53,325 nt of DNA, from assembly GCA_964519885.1 (NCBI GenBank), contig CAZFLX010000015.1, forward strand, positions 1 through 53,325. The letters run 5' to 3'. Shown piece by piece: positions 9,094 through 18,397 of this stretch. The translations under genes were made by a program, and so were the position numbers. This DNA is from GCA-002282575 sp964519885. Its GTDB lineage: Bacteria; Pseudomonadota; Gammaproteobacteria; Thiomicrospirales; Thiomicrospiraceae. Each line of letters opens with the position of its first letter. The stretch's first letter is position 1. The notes below the pieces were generated by a model that did not search any database, was not told the origin of the DNA, and saw nothing but the letters and a program-made list of their open reading frames with translations.

Positions 9094-9387
9094 TTAATCA
9101 TCAGTTTCTTCGCCCTTTTGTTCTTCTAACATACGCTGAACTTGGCGTAAATTAGTGGAAACTTCTGATTCTAAAGACTTTGTGAAGCGGTCGGCTTGTA
9201 GCAGTTCATAACTTAAATTTAGACTTAACATCAGCAAACGTGTTTCTAGCGGTAAGCTGGAACTGCTTTTTTGCAAGGCGTCATTAACCGCTTGAGCCGC
9301 TAATAACAAATCGGGTGCATCACTGGGGGCACAAGGAACCTGAAACTTTTTGCCTGCCAAGCTTAAGGCAACGGTATTTTTTTGCAT
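9094..9387 (-). CDS. zapA: Cell division protein ZapA
   Basis: ZapA binds FtsZ and bundles protofilaments at the Z-ring. The protein is 97 residues from ATG 9387, which has AGGA about 9 bp upstream; the frame extends further upstream but without family similarity. The N-terminal ALSLAGKKFQVPC region is the FtsZ-binding fold, and the rest forms the long helix with a C-terminal acidic coiled coil ending EEQKGEETDD. It is divergent from ygfB and upstream of 6S RNA, as in E. coli. Confidence 0.92.
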   Translation of the reverse strand: MQKNTVALSLAGKKFQVPCAPSDAPDLLLAAQAVNDALQKSSSSLPLETRLLMLSLNLSYELLQADRFTKSLESEVSTNLRQVQRMLEEQKGEETDD

Positions 9388-9418
9388 CCAATCATTCCTA
9401 GTGCGATAATGTGAAGAA

Positions 9419-9440
9419 TTTAACGGTAATTTAACGGTAA
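9419..9440. repeat. Short tandem repeat in the zapA-ygfB divergent promoter region
   Basis: The 11-bp unit TTTAACGGTAA occurs twice in tandem directly upstream of ygfB and about 32 bp from the zapA start. A period of 11 bp places both copies on the same DNA face, so it may bind a regulator, but no known site is recognised. Confidence 0.4.
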
Positions 9441-9450
9441 TACGCAGCTT

Positions 9451-9990
9451 ATGGATTATGCACAAATTGACTCGACATTAAAAGCCTCTTTGCGTGAAGA
9501 CGCGTCTTTCTTGCATGGTTTTTGGCACGGCTTGAACGCAGGCAACGATGAATGGGACTTAAAAGCCTGGCTAGATGCCTTGGTTAAAGAGTTTGACATT
9601 AGTAGTATGCCTGCGCAATTACTGAAAGACTTTCAACGCATTCACGATGTCAGCACAGAGCAACTTAAAGAAGACGCTACCAGCATTACACTGCTGTTAC
9701 CCAGCGATGACGAACCGATGAAATTGCGTGCTTATGCCTTGCAACAATTCTGTCAGGGTTATTTGTATGGACTAGGCTTAGGCAATCGTATTCAAAACTG
9801 GAAAAACCTGCCCAAAGAGTTTCGTGAGTGGATTGAAGACATTACCCATATCAGTCAACTAGACGAAACCAGTGTCAGTGAATCGAATAGCGACGAAAGT
9901 GATTTCACTGATTTAAGTGAGTATGTGCGTTTGGCAGTTGGGCATATTGCCGAACATTTGGCACCTCAAGCCCAACCCACTGTACATTAA
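9451..9990 (+). CDS. ygfB: UPF0149 family protein YgfB
   Basis: The protein is 179 residues and all-helical in character. It has the family motifs FLHGFWHGLNAG near residue 22, LQQFCQGYLYGLGLG in the middle and YVRLAVGHIAEHL near the C-terminus. It opens the conserved ygfB-pepP-ubiH-ubiI cluster. In Pseudomonas the homologue has been linked to control of beta-lactamase-related genes; in most species the role is unknown. The SD site is weak. Confidence 0.9.
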   Translation: MDYAQIDSTLKASLREDASFLHGFWHGLNAGNDEWDLKAWLDALVKEFDISSMPAQLLKDFQRIHDVSTEQLKEDATSITLLLPSDDEPMKLRAYALQQFCQGYLYGLGLGNRIQNWKNLPKEFREWIEDITHISQLDETSVSESNSDESDFTDLSEYVRLAVGHIAEHLAPQAQPTVH

Positions 9991-10020
9991 TAGTCAGTCA
10001 ATCAGCGGATAGTTACGATC

Positions 10021-11331
10021 ATGCATACAGCCGTTTTTCAACAACGTCGTCAACAATTGTTGCAAGCGATGGCAGACAATAGCGTCGCACTCATTGCTTC
10101 TGGCAAAGAACTGATTCGTAACCGTGATACCCACTACCCCTTTCGTCCACAAAGTGATTTTTTCTATTTAACGGGATTCGATGAACCCGATGCGGTGCTG
10201 ATGCTGTCGAAAACCACTGAAGGTTTGAAGAGCCATCTATGGTGTCGAGCAAAAGATAAAGATAAAGAAATTTGGGATGGCTACCGCTTAGGGATAGATG
10301 CAGCGCCACACAGCCTAGCGATTGATTCAGCAGCTGATATCGTTCAACTGCCTACTGATTTGGTGACGGCGTTAAGCGATAAAAGTCACGTTTACTTTAG
10401 CTTTGAACAAGGTGAAACTTGGCTGGATTCCGTAATGAGTGCCATTCATCAACTGAAACGTCGAGTGCGATTAGGTGTCTGCGCTCCCGCATCCATTCAA
10501 GACCTAGACCCTTTACTGCACGAACAACGCCTTATTAAAGATCAAGCAGCACAAGTCGGACTAAGAAAAGCCGCCCAAGCGACGGTATCGGGTCATTTAG
10601 CTGCCATGAAAGCGGCGAAAAACGCTAGTTACGAATATCAAATACAAGCCGAAATAGAAGCGACATTCAAACACCACGCGGCTGAAACCACCGCTTTTAA
10701 TAGTATTGTCGCATCTGGCGCTAATGCCTGTGTGCTACATTACAACGAAAACAATGCTGCCTTAGATCAGCAGGACATGGTATTAATTGATGCTGGCGCA
10801 CAAGTGCATGGTTATGCGGGCGATTGCACCCACACCTTTCCGCTCAGTGGTCGATTTTCTACTGAGCAAGCGAGCATTTATAATTTAGTGTTGAAGGCAC
10901 AACAAGCCGCATTGGGACTAATTAAACCAGGTACGCCCTACGATGCCCCCCATCAAGCTGCGGTAAGGGTGATTTGCCAAGGTTTAATTGATCTGGGATT
11001 GCTGAATGACACCCTAGAAAATGCCATAGAAACGGGCAGTTATAAGGCTTTTTATATGCATCAAACGGGGCATTGGTTAGGTAATGATGTTCACGATGTT
11101 GGTCAGTATAAACTGAAGGGTCAGTGGCGACCTTTGCTAGCAGGTATGGCCCTGACAGTTGAGCCAGGCATTTACATCAGTCCCGATAATCAGCAAGTGG
11201 ATGCGCGTTGGCGCGGCATTGGTGTGCGTATCGAAGATTCGGTATTGGTCACAGAAACGGGTTATGAATGCTTAACTGCTGGCTTACCCCGCAGTGTTGA
11301 GGAGATAGAAGCATGGATGCAAGATCACTAA
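10021..11331 (+). CDS. pepP: Xaa-Pro aminopeptidase PepP
   Basis: PepP removes an N-terminal residue that precedes proline. The 436-residue protein has an N-terminal aminopeptidase P domain (RRQQLLQAMADNSVALI) and a C-terminal pita-bread metallopeptidase domain. Metal ligands lie in VLIDAGAQ and YAGDCTHTFP (two Asp), HQTGHWLGNDVHD (His), VEPGIYI (Glu) and RIEDSVLV (Glu). It overlaps ubiH by 19 bp, which suggests translational coupling. Confidence 0.95.
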   Translation: MHTAVFQQRRQQLLQAMADNSVALIASGKELIRNRDTHYPFRPQSDFFYLTGFDEPDAVLMLSKTTEGLKSHLWCRAKDKDKEIWDGYRLGIDAAPHSLAIDSAADIVQLPTDLVTALSDKSHVYFSFEQGETWLDSVMSAIHQLKRRVRLGVCAPASIQDLDPLLHEQRLIKDQAAQVGLRKAAQATVSGHLAAMKAAKNASYEYQIQAEIEATFKHHAAETTAFNSIVASGANACVLHYNENNAALDQQDMVLIDAGAQVHGYAGDCTHTFPLSGRFSTEQASIYNLVLKAQQAALGLIKPGTPYDAPHQAAVRVICQGLIDLGLLNDTLENAIETGSYKAFYMHQTGHWLGNDVHDVGQYKLKGQWRPLLAGMALTVEPGIYISPDNQQVDARWRGIGVRIEDSVLVTETGYECLTAGLPRSVEEIEAWMQDH

Positions 11332-12494
11332 ATCAACCTCACACCGCCTTGGTGGTGGGTGCTGGTCCTGTTGGTGCTTTAACCGCTTTGGGCTTATGGC
11401 AACAAGGCTGGCAAGTGACACTGTTGGAAAAAGAACTCCTTGCACCCCATCAATTACCCAGCAGTTATGATAATCGCCAACTGGCATTAACGCCACAAAG
11501 CGTCGATTGGCTAACGCAAACACTCGGCTTAACCGATTTGTGGTCACAACTCACCCCCATTAGCCAGATTCACACCTCAAGTAAAGGGCATTATGGTTCG
11601 ATGCTGATGACTGCCAAACAACAAGGGGTAGCCGCTTTAGGTTATACCATTGCGCAGCGACGCTTGGGTGAAGTGATTTTTACTGCCTTAGCTCAAACCC
11701 AAGTCACGGTCATCAGCGGTGTTAGCTTAACCCATTTCAGTCAAAACGCAGAAAGCGTTAGTTTAACGGGCAATCTCGCCAATAAACATGACCCACAAAC
11801 ATGGCAAGCCGAACGCTTATTCGCTGCTGACGGTGCGCATTCTTGGATTAGACAGCAATTAGGCATAGCAAGCGAAACCCGTCATTACAACCATCAACTC
11901 ATGACCTGTATCGGCACCTTGGCAGAGCCGCATCAACTGGGTGCAGTGGAACGCTTTACACCAACCGGTCCTACCGCAATGCTGCCCTTAGCAGATCCTT
12001 ATCAAGTCAAATTAGTTTACTGCTACGACTTGAACGAAGTGGATTCGGTCGTCAACATGGATTATTCAGGCTTAGTTGAACGAGTCAACGCACAACTTGG
12101 CAAAGCACTGCCGCAGGTTGCAAGCATCAGTGAGGTGTTTCATTATCCATTGGCGGAAGTTAAGCCTAACAGCATTCAATCAGGACGCGCATTGCTGATT
12201 GGCAATGCCGCCCATACTCAACACCCGGTTGCGGGGCAAGGACTAAATTTAGGGATTCGGGATGTGCAAGCGGTGGTGGCTTGGAGTAAAGATGCTGATG
12301 AAATGGCTTGGATCGAAATGGCAAATAATCGCCTTAACGATCATCGCCGCATTATGCGCGCTACTCACGGATTGGTCACGCTATTTTCACACCCCCAGCC
12401 GTTGATTCGTGGTGTCGCCAGCGCAGGCTTAACGCTGCTCAATGCGTTAACACCATTGAAAAAACGTATTACGCGTATGGCGATGGGGTATTAA
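11313..12494 (+). CDS. ubiH: 2-octaprenyl-6-methoxyphenol hydroxylase UbiH
   Basis: The 393-residue FAD monooxygenase belongs to the ubiquinone-hydroxylase family. It has the dinucleotide fold VVGAGPVGALTALGL, the DG motif FAADGAHSWIRQQL and the second FAD motif GNAAHTQHPVAGQGLNLGIRD. UbiH hydroxylates the aromatic ring in aerobic ubiquinone synthesis at the membrane-associated Ubi complex. Its place between pepP and a second paralogue, as in E. coli, supports UbiH. GAGGAG lies upstream of the start within pepP. Confidence 0.9.
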   Translation: MDARSLNQPHTALVVGAGPVGALTALGLWQQGWQVTLLEKELLAPHQLPSSYDNRQLALTPQSVDWLTQTLGLTDLWSQLTPISQIHTSSKGHYGSMLMTAKQQGVAALGYTIAQRRLGEVIFTALAQTQVTVISGVSLTHFSQNAESVSLTGNLANKHDPQTWQAERLFAADGAHSWIRQQLGIASETRHYNHQLMTCIGTLAEPHQLGAVERFTPTGPTAMLPLADPYQVKLVYCYDLNEVDSVVNMDYSGLVERVNAQLGKALPQVASISEVFHYPLAEVKPNSIQSGRALLIGNAAHTQHPVAGQGLNLGIRDVQAVVAWSKDADEMAWIEMANNRLNDHRRIMRATHGLVTLFSHPQPLIRGVASAGLTLLNALTPLKKRITRMAMGY

Positions 12495-13705
12495 TGATGA
12501 ACAAGCCAGCACAAGAGTCGGTCGTTATTATCGGTGGCGGCATGGTCGGTGCCAGTGCAGCACTGGCGCTGTGTCAACTTGGCTTACCCGTTACCCTAGT
12601 CGAAGCCAACCCAGTTGATAGCTGTCGAGATAATCAACACCCCTATCGCTTAAGAGTCAGCGCCATTCAACGCAGTAGCGAACAACTGTTAAAAAGGCTT
12701 GGTGTGTGGGGCGAAATTGAAGCACGTCGCTCTCTAGCTTTTAATCGTATGCACATTCAAGATGACACAGGATTCAGCACCACCTTAGATGCACAAGACT
12801 TGCACGAACCCAACCTAGGCTATCTCATCGAAAACGATGTCATCACTGCAGCAATTTGGTCGGTGCTTCGTCAGCAACCACTATGCCGTATTGAACAAGC
12901 CAAACCGACTCAAGCGCAACAACATGCCAATGGCGATTGGTTAGTCAGCCTAACCAACGGTCAGCAACTTCACGCCTCCCTGCTCATTGGTGCTGATGGT
13001 GCTAACAGCCAAGTCAGACAGTGGCTGGAGTTAGAACAAACCAGTAAAGATTACCAGCAGCATTGTGTGGTTGGTACAGTCACCACCGAGCGCGACCACC
13101 AACACACCTGTTGGCAACACTATCGCAGTGAAGGTCCCTTTGCCCTGCTCCCCTTAGCTGAAAAAACCTGCTCAATTGCTTGGTATGTGCCTTCTACTGA
13201 AGTCGAACAAACCCTTTCCCTTGCTCCCGAACAACAAAATCAAGCTATGACGACTGCTTCGGGTTTAATGCTTGGCAAACTCACTGCTGTTGGCAAACTA
13301 GCCGCTTTTCCACTGATTAAACGTCAAACCACACATTATGTCGGGCGCAATACGCTATTAATGGGTGACGCAGCCCACACCCTGCACCCCCAAGCGGGCC
13401 AAGGTGTTAACTTGGGCTTTTTGGATGTGATAGCTTTGCAACAAACTCTTAAAAACGCCCTATCACACTGCCAACCCATAGGTGATGAGCGGGTGCTTAA
13501 CCATTATGAACGCGCACGTTTACACGATGCTAGCTTGGTGCAAAATAGCATGGATGGCTTAAATTGGTTGTTTGCTCATCATCCACTTCCTAACCGTTTA
13601 CGTCAGTTAGCGCTGCCTCTAACGAAACTGACTGGCATCAAGGCCTTGGTGTCTGCGCAAGGGTTATATGGTCGTTTAACCGGTGTTAAGGGTTTGAAAA
13701 CATGA
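12494..13705 (+). CDS. ubiI: Ubiquinone-biosynthesis FAD hydroxylase UbiI (VisC)
   Basis: The 403-residue paralogue of UbiH has VIIGGGMVGASAALAL, LIGADGANSQVRQWL and GDAAHTLHPQAGQGVNLGFLD. UbiI catalyses the C5 hydroxylation in ubiquinone synthesis. The assignment to UbiI rather than UbiF or another paralogue rests on the ygfB-pepP-ubiH-ubiI order. Its start overlaps the last base of the ubiH stop codon, and its own stop overlaps the channel gene, so the operon is very compact. Confidence 0.87.
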   Translation: MMNKPAQESVVIIGGGMVGASAALALCQLGLPVTLVEANPVDSCRDNQHPYRLRVSAIQRSSEQLLKRLGVWGEIEARRSLAFNRMHIQDDTGFSTTLDAQDLHEPNLGYLIENDVITAAIWSVLRQQPLCRIEQAKPTQAQQHANGDWLVSLTNGQQLHASLLIGADGANSQVRQWLELEQTSKDYQQHCVVGTVTTERDHQHTCWQHYRSEGPFALLPLAEKTCSIAWYVPSTEVEQTLSLAPEQQNQAMTTASGLMLGKLTAVGKLAAFPLIKRQTTHYVGRNTLLMGDAAHTLHPQAGQGVNLGFLDVIALQQTLKNALSHCQPIGDERVLNHYERARLHDASLVQNSMDGLNWLFAHHPLPNRLRQLALPLTKLTGIKALVSAQGLYGRLTGVKGLKT

Positions 13706-14610
13706 GCAAACACCGCCCTATGATTTTTCATAAAATTGGCTTATCGGGTGTTGCGCACGATGAGAATCCCTTAGCTGTCAAACTCAGCAGCGTGTTCAAT
13801 ATCCTGGTTGCTGCCTTTATCCTACTCGTGCCTATCATGTGGTTAGTTGATCAACTACCCGAATTCAAGCTGGTCGATGACTGGATGCTGTTAGCCAGCT
13901 GGCTCATTTGGATAGTGTTAATTGTAGAAATGGTCATCATGCTGATTATGGTCCACAACCCTTGGCATTATCTTAAAACCAATTGGCTGAATATACCGAT
14001 TGTGATTTTGACCTTTCCCCTCATTCTTAGCAGTATTCCCTACGCCATTATTCTGCGCGTGGTGCAGTTTATGGTGTTTGCGCGTTACCTAACCGAGATG
14101 CATCGTGGACTACAACGTCTTTTCCGCGTGAGCCAACTTGGCGCTATTGTGTTAGCCTTTGTGGTGATTGTTATTTTGAGCGGTATTGTTATTCATAGCA
14201 TCGACCCCACTGTAAAAAGTTTAGAAGAAGGTTTGTGGTATTCATTAGCCACCATGGCGACTGTGGGTTATGGTGATGTGGTTCCCAGCACGACCGAAGG
14301 ACGCATTTTTGGTGCGCTCATTATCATTATGGGTACGGTTTTCTTCTCCTTATTAACCGCTCAACTCGCTGCCTATATGGTGGGCGAAGATGAAATGGCG
14401 CGAGATCGTGAACTGCTGCAAACTCTTAAAGAAAATCAAAAAACCCTACTTAGTATGCAAGAACGCGATGATGCGCAAATTGAACGACTATTGTTAGACA
14501 TCAGTCAACGCTTAGACAAACTTGAACAACGATTAAATGATCAAACCTTAACTCAGTCTTCACTAACCATTAACCCATCTAGGAGCAACTCACATGAACC
14601 ATCCGAATGA
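13702..14610 (+). CDS. Voltage-gated-type potassium channel protein
   Basis: The 302-residue inner-membrane protein has four hydrophobic segments in its first half. These are followed by an S5 helix, a pore loop with the selectivity filter TVGYGDVVP, and an S6 helix ending TAQLAAYMV. The cytoplasmic tail (about residues 230-290) is charged and heptad-like, so it is probably a tetramerising coiled coil. The S4-like segment has few arginines, so voltage sensing may be weak. It overlaps ubiI by 4 bp and gcvH by 17 bp. Linkage to ubiquinone genes may reflect shared transcription only. Confidence 0.88.
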   Translation: MSKHRPMIFHKIGLSGVAHDENPLAVKLSSVFNILVAAFILLVPIMWLVDQLPEFKLVDDWMLLASWLIWIVLIVEMVIMLIMVHNPWHYLKTNWLNIPIVILTFPLILSSIPYAIILRVVQFMVFARYLTEMHRGLQRLFRVSQLGAIVLAFVVIVILSGIVIHSIDPTVKSLEEGLWYSLATMATVGYGDVVPSTTEGRIFGALIIIMGTVFFSLLTAQLAAYMVGEDEMARDRELLQTLKENQKTLLSMQERDDAQIERLLLDISQRLDKLEQRLNDQTLTQSSLTINPSRSNSHEPSE

Positions 14611-14977
14611 CCGCCGTTATGCAGAAACTCACGAATGGCTGATTGCCAGCGATGAAGCCGATGTGTTTACCGTCGGGATTAGTGAATATGCGCAACAAGC
14701 ACTAGGTGACGTGGTTCATGCCAGCTTACCCAGTGTCGGCACCGAACTGAGTATGGGACAAGCCTGCTGTGTGCTGGAATCCGTTAAAGCCGCATCCGAC
14801 GTTCATGCGCCCGTTGATGGTGTGATTGTAGCCATTAATTCAAAATTAGATAGCAGCCCGGAACTGATTAATGACGAACCTTATGCCGATGGCTGGTTAT
14901 TCCGTATCAAAGCACATCAACCATCACAAATGTCTCAGTTAATGGATGCGCAAACCTACGAAAGCAAACTCGATTAA
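14594..14977 (+). CDS. gcvH: Glycine cleavage system H protein
   Basis: The 127-residue lipoyl carrier protein has YAETHEWL, ISEYAQQALGDVVH and the lipoylation motif ESVKAASD, where the lysine carries lipoate. GcvH shuttles the aminomethyl group between P, T and L proteins. Here it is orphaned: no gcvT or gcvP lies nearby, which is sometimes seen when GcvH also serves in lipoate transfer. AGGAG precedes the start within the 3' end of the channel gene. Confidence 0.92.
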   Translation: MNHPNDRRYAETHEWLIASDEADVFTVGISEYAQQALGDVVHASLPSVGTELSMGQACCVLESVKAASDVHAPVDGVIVAINSKLDSSPELINDEPYADGWLFRIKAHQPSQMSQLMDAQTYESKLD

Positions 14978-15020
14978 AAAAGCTACGTATCATCAAATAC
15001 TGCCCAAGTTTTTATGATTA

Positions 15021-15049
15021 CAGACAAAATTTTATTTATCGTTTATAAT
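15021..15049 (+). promoter_or_regulatory. Putative sigma-70 promoter of the LysR gene
   Basis: CAGACA (15021-15026) and a perfect TATAAT (15044-15049) are separated by 17 bp in the AT-rich gap before the regulator. AGGA at 15083-15086 serves as the ribosome binding site. Confidence 0.55.
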
Positions 15050-15094
15050 ATATTGATAAGTAAACGCTGATTAATCAAGCTGAGGATCTATTAA

Positions 15095-16045
15095 ATGGCT
15101 GACCGTAGACTGCAAGTATTTCACACTGTTGCCCGTGTCATGAGCTTTACCAAAGCGGCTGAGATTCTGCACATGACGCAACCTGCGGTCACCTTTCAAA
15201 TTAAACAGCTTGAAGATGCTTTTAACACGCGTTTATTTGATCGTACCCACAACAAAATAACCCTAACCGAAGCCGGTCGCGTGGTGTACGACTATGCCGA
15301 ACAAATTTTAGAGTCCTATGCCAAAATGGCAAATGATGTCAAAGACTTAACAGGCGACATCACAGGCGCTTTGGTGATTGGTGCCAGCACCACCATTGCC
15401 GAGTATATGTTGCCTCGCTTGCTGGGTGTATTCAAAAAACAATTCCCCGACGTGACCTTGCGTCTGCAAGTCGGTAATACCGATGCCATTGTTTCGATGG
15501 TCGAAAACAACTTGCTTGATTTGGGCATTGTTGAAGCACCGGTTTACAACAAAAACCTTGAAGTCATTACTTGCCGATTAGATGAGTTGGTGGTCATTGT
15601 ACCGCCTGATCATCCTTTGGCTGCTTTCGAAACCATCCGACCTGAACAACTCACGCAATATCCTTTCATTCTGCGGGAAGAAGGTTCGGGAACGCGCGTG
15701 GTGATTGATGAATACATGCGTAATGCGGGCATGAACTTCATCGATTTTGACATCGTCATGGAGTTGGGTAGCCCAGAATCGGTAAAAATGGCTGTCGAAG
15801 CAGAAGTGGGCGTTGCCATTACTTCGCGCACCACGCTAAGCAAGGAAGTTAAGTTGGGAACGCTCAAAGCTATTCCGCTGAATCCGCCACTCATGCGTCC
15901 GTTTTCGCATGTGCGTCAACGCCATAAATTCCGTCATCGCGCAGTAGGTCAATTACTGGAATTTGCCGAACACTACTGTAAAGAGCAAGCGCGTAAAGAA
16001 GGGTTTATTATTCCAGATGACAACCCAAATGGAAGCACATCCTAA
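15095..16045 (+). CDS. LysR-family transcriptional regulator
   Basis: The 316-residue protein starts with a winged helix-turn-helix (residues about 5-62; SFTKAAEILHMTQPAVTFQI) and continues with a LysR substrate-binding domain (about 90-295). The motif EEGSGTRVVIDEYM is typical of the CysB/CbbR-like group. The target genes and inducer are not evident. It has its own promoter and ends convergently with tilS, with only 19 bp between. No carbon-fixation genes are present, so a CbbR label would be unsupported. Confidence 0.88.
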   Translation: MADRRLQVFHTVARVMSFTKAAEILHMTQPAVTFQIKQLEDAFNTRLFDRTHNKITLTEAGRVVYDYAEQILESYAKMANDVKDLTGDITGALVIGASTTIAEYMLPRLLGVFKKQFPDVTLRLQVGNTDAIVSMVENNLLDLGIVEAPVYNKNLEVITCRLDELVVIVPPDHPLAAFETIRPEQLTQYPFILREEGSGTRVVIDEYMRNAGMNFIDFDIVMELGSPESVKMAVEAEVGVAITSRTTLSKEVKLGTLKAIPLNPPLMRPFSHVRQRHKFRHRAVGQLLEFAEHYCKEQARKEGFIIPDDNPNGSTS

Positions 16046-16064
16046 CAGCTAAAGCAGAAGATAC

Positions 16065-17363
16065 TTAAACGCACGATTGATAACTAACACGCAGCTGTTG
16101 CGTTTGCCACCAATCAGCAGACATACCCGGCCAGCCTAACAGCTGGCCTTGTTGGTTATAAATCACCGGCCAGTGTGCCATTTGCCAATGCGGGATATTG
16201 TTCTTTTGCAACCAGCTTTTTAAGCTGCGTTGTTTACCATTGACTAAAATACTTTCCCCACCTTGTCGAGGTTGAATCTCAACCAACAAATTTTCCGCTA
16301 GCACATTGATTTGCAAGCTCAACCAGGGTGTCCAGCTCAACTGCTGATCATCACGGGTCAAAAGCATATTGACACGACTGGGCACAGATAACCAATCCGA
16401 AGGCAAACAATATGCGCTATCGTCTGCCAGCAATAACACATGCTGAGCCAAATGCAATTGCGGATGTCGTTGGTTGTCTCGATGCTGATAGATTTGCTGC
16501 TGAATTTGTTGCCATTGTGCTGCAGAAGGTGTTTCGTTACGAAGACTTAAGGCATAAGCTAATGCCTGACGTGCACGCGGCCAGCTGAGCACTTGCCAGG
16601 CCGACAAAGACCAACTCTGTGCTGATTGCACCAGCTTCTGCCAATCCTCATGCGCCATTTCTGTTAACAGTTGATTGGCCTCTTGGCAATGGTATGCGGT
16701 TTGCGCTAATTTTTGTTCAATCGCGGACTGCAGTTGACTCAGCAGCGGTAATATCTCATGCCTAACTTGATTTCTCAGCGCAATCGCCTGTTGATTGCTC
16801 GGGTCGTCAACCCAAGTGAGCTGATGAGCTTGCGCATAAGCCAGCATAGCTTCATAAGGAACAGACAATAGTGGACGATAGAGACAGCGCCCATCGTCAC
16901 GATATTGTAAAGCAGACATAGCCCCCAGCCCCCGTACTCCCGCGCCACGCAATAAGCGCATTAACAGCGTTTCAGCCTGATCTCGCTGATGATGCGCCGT
17001 TAATAACACCCCATTTTCGGGAACTTGTTGCCATAAGGCGTTATATCTGGCGGTTCTGGCTCTGTCTTCCATGCCTCGGCGCGACACTTGCGCTAGTGAA
17101 ACTCTTTCCACATGAAAATTCAATCCGTAATGCTTGGCTTGCTGTTCGGCATGAGTCACCCACTCATCTGCCAACGCTTGCAAACCATGATGCACATGCA
17201 CCAGGGTCGGATGCAAGTCCTGAGCAACCAGAGCATGCAATAACACCGTCGAGTCCATGCCACCACTAAATCCCAACACTAATGGACGATCACCATATTG
17301 GCTTTTGAATAACAAAACAGCCTGCTCAATCGGGCAGGCTGTTTTTGCGCTGAGTAATTTCAT
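16065..17363 (-). CDS. tilS: tRNA(Ile)-lysidine synthase TilS
   Basis: TilS converts C34 of the tRNA-Ile CAU anticodon to lysidine using ATP and lysine. The 432-residue protein has the PP-loop VLGFSGGMDSTVLLHAL near residue 30, the family motif HHQRDQAETLLMRLLRGAG and the C-terminal tRNA-binding part (VNGKQRSLKSWLQK, LGWPGMSADWW). It follows accA by 9 bp on the same strand, forming an accA-tilS unit, an arrangement common in gammaproteobacteria. Confidence 0.95.
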   Translation of the reverse strand: MKLLSAKTACPIEQAVLLFKSQYGDRPLVLGFSGGMDSTVLLHALVAQDLHPTLVHVHHGLQALADEWVTHAEQQAKHYGLNFHVERVSLAQVSRRGMEDRARTARYNALWQQVPENGVLLTAHHQRDQAETLLMRLLRGAGVRGLGAMSALQYRDDGRCLYRPLLSVPYEAMLAYAQAHQLTWVDDPSNQQAIALRNQVRHEILPLLSQLQSAIEQKLAQTAYHCQEANQLLTEMAHEDWQKLVQSAQSWSLSAWQVLSWPRARQALAYALSLRNETPSAAQWQQIQQQIYQHRDNQRHPQLHLAQHVLLLADDSAYCLPSDWLSVPSRVNMLLTRDDQQLSWTPWLSLQINVLAENLLVEIQPRQGGESILVNGKQRSLKSWLQKNNIPHWQMAHWPVIYNQQGQLLGWPGMSADWWQTQQLRVSYQSCV

Positions 17364-17372
17364 GATGCGAAA

Positions 17373-18332
17373 TCAGGCAGTGGTAAAGTTACCGTATTTC
17401 ATGTAGCGATCGTAACGACGTTTCAGCAACTCGTTGCTCGGAATCTTTTCTAACGCACGCAAATGCGACACCAGCTTCTGTTTCAAATTCGCCGCTGCTT
17501 GCTCATGTGAACGGTGCGCACCGCCCAATGGTTCGTTGACAATTTCATCCACTAACCCCAACTCTAATAGGCGTGGCGCTGTCATACCCAAGGCTTTAGC
17601 GGCATCGGCAGCCTTATCCGCACTCTTCCATAGAATCGAGGCACAACCTTCGGGAGAAATGACTGAGTAAACGCTATATTGCATCATCATGGTGACATCG
17701 CCAACACCAATGGCTAAGGCCCCGCCCGAACCGCCTTCACCGATAACGGTAACGACGACTGGTACACTTAATTCCGCCATTTCAATCAGGTTACGGGCAA
17801 TAGCTTCACTCTGACCACGCTCTTCGGCATTAATGCCAGGGTAAGCGCCAGGCGTGTCAATAAAGGTCAAAATAGGCAAACCAAAACGTTCCGCCATTTT
17901 CATTAAGCGCAACGCCTTGCGATAGCCTTCTGGACGTGGCATACCAAAGTTACGACGGATTTTTTCGTTAGTATCTCGGCCTTTTTCATGACCAATCACC
18001 ATCACTGGCATACCATCAATACGCGCCAATCCACCAACAATAGCTTCATCATCAGCAAAAGCGCGATCACCATGCAACTCGTGAAATTCTTCACAAATAT
18101 GGCGCACATAATCTAGCGTATAAGGACGTTGTGGATGACGCGATAACTGCACCATCTGCCAGTCAGTGAGTTTGTTAAAAATTTGTTGCGTTAATTGACG
18201 ACTCTTTTCGCTAAGCTGATGAATCTCTTCATTCAAGTCTAGCCCACTATCAGCCACAGTATGACGCAATTGATCAATACGTGCTTCTAATTCTGCAATA
18301 GGTTGTTCAAAATCGAGAAAGTTTAAGTTCAT
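17373..18332 (-). CDS. accA: Acetyl-CoA carboxylase carboxyltransferase subunit alpha
   Basis: The 319-residue protein is the expected length. Motifs include RPYTLDYVRHICEEF, the FIDTPGAYPGINAEERGQ loop and VIGEGGSGGALAIGVGD for the oxyanion hole, and HRSHEQAA near the C-terminus. With AccD it moves CO2 from biotin to acetyl-CoA in the first step of fatty acid synthesis. It is upstream of tilS. Confidence 0.96.
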   Translation of the reverse strand: MNLNFLDFEQPIAELEARIDQLRHTVADSGLDLNEEIHQLSEKSRQLTQQIFNKLTDWQMVQLSRHPQRPYTLDYVRHICEEFHELHGDRAFADDEAIVGGLARIDGMPVMVIGHEKGRDTNEKIRRNFGMPRPEGYRKALRLMKMAERFGLPILTFIDTPGAYPGINAEERGQSEAIARNLIEMAELSVPVVVTVIGEGGSGGALAIGVGDVTMMMQYSVYSVISPEGCASILWKSADKAADAAKALGMTAPRLLELGLVDEIVNEPLGGAHRSHEQAAANLKQKLVSHLRALEKIPSNELLKRRYDRYMKYGNFTTA

Positions 18333-18397
18333 GCGTATCGCCTAGTCAAAAGTTGGGCATATTTTACCAGAAAGCCAAGCTATTCGTGTAGTTTGCG

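Noticed and set aside
15095..16045. LysR regulator named CbbR
   Set aside because: The family resemblance is general and no carbon-fixation gene is in the window.
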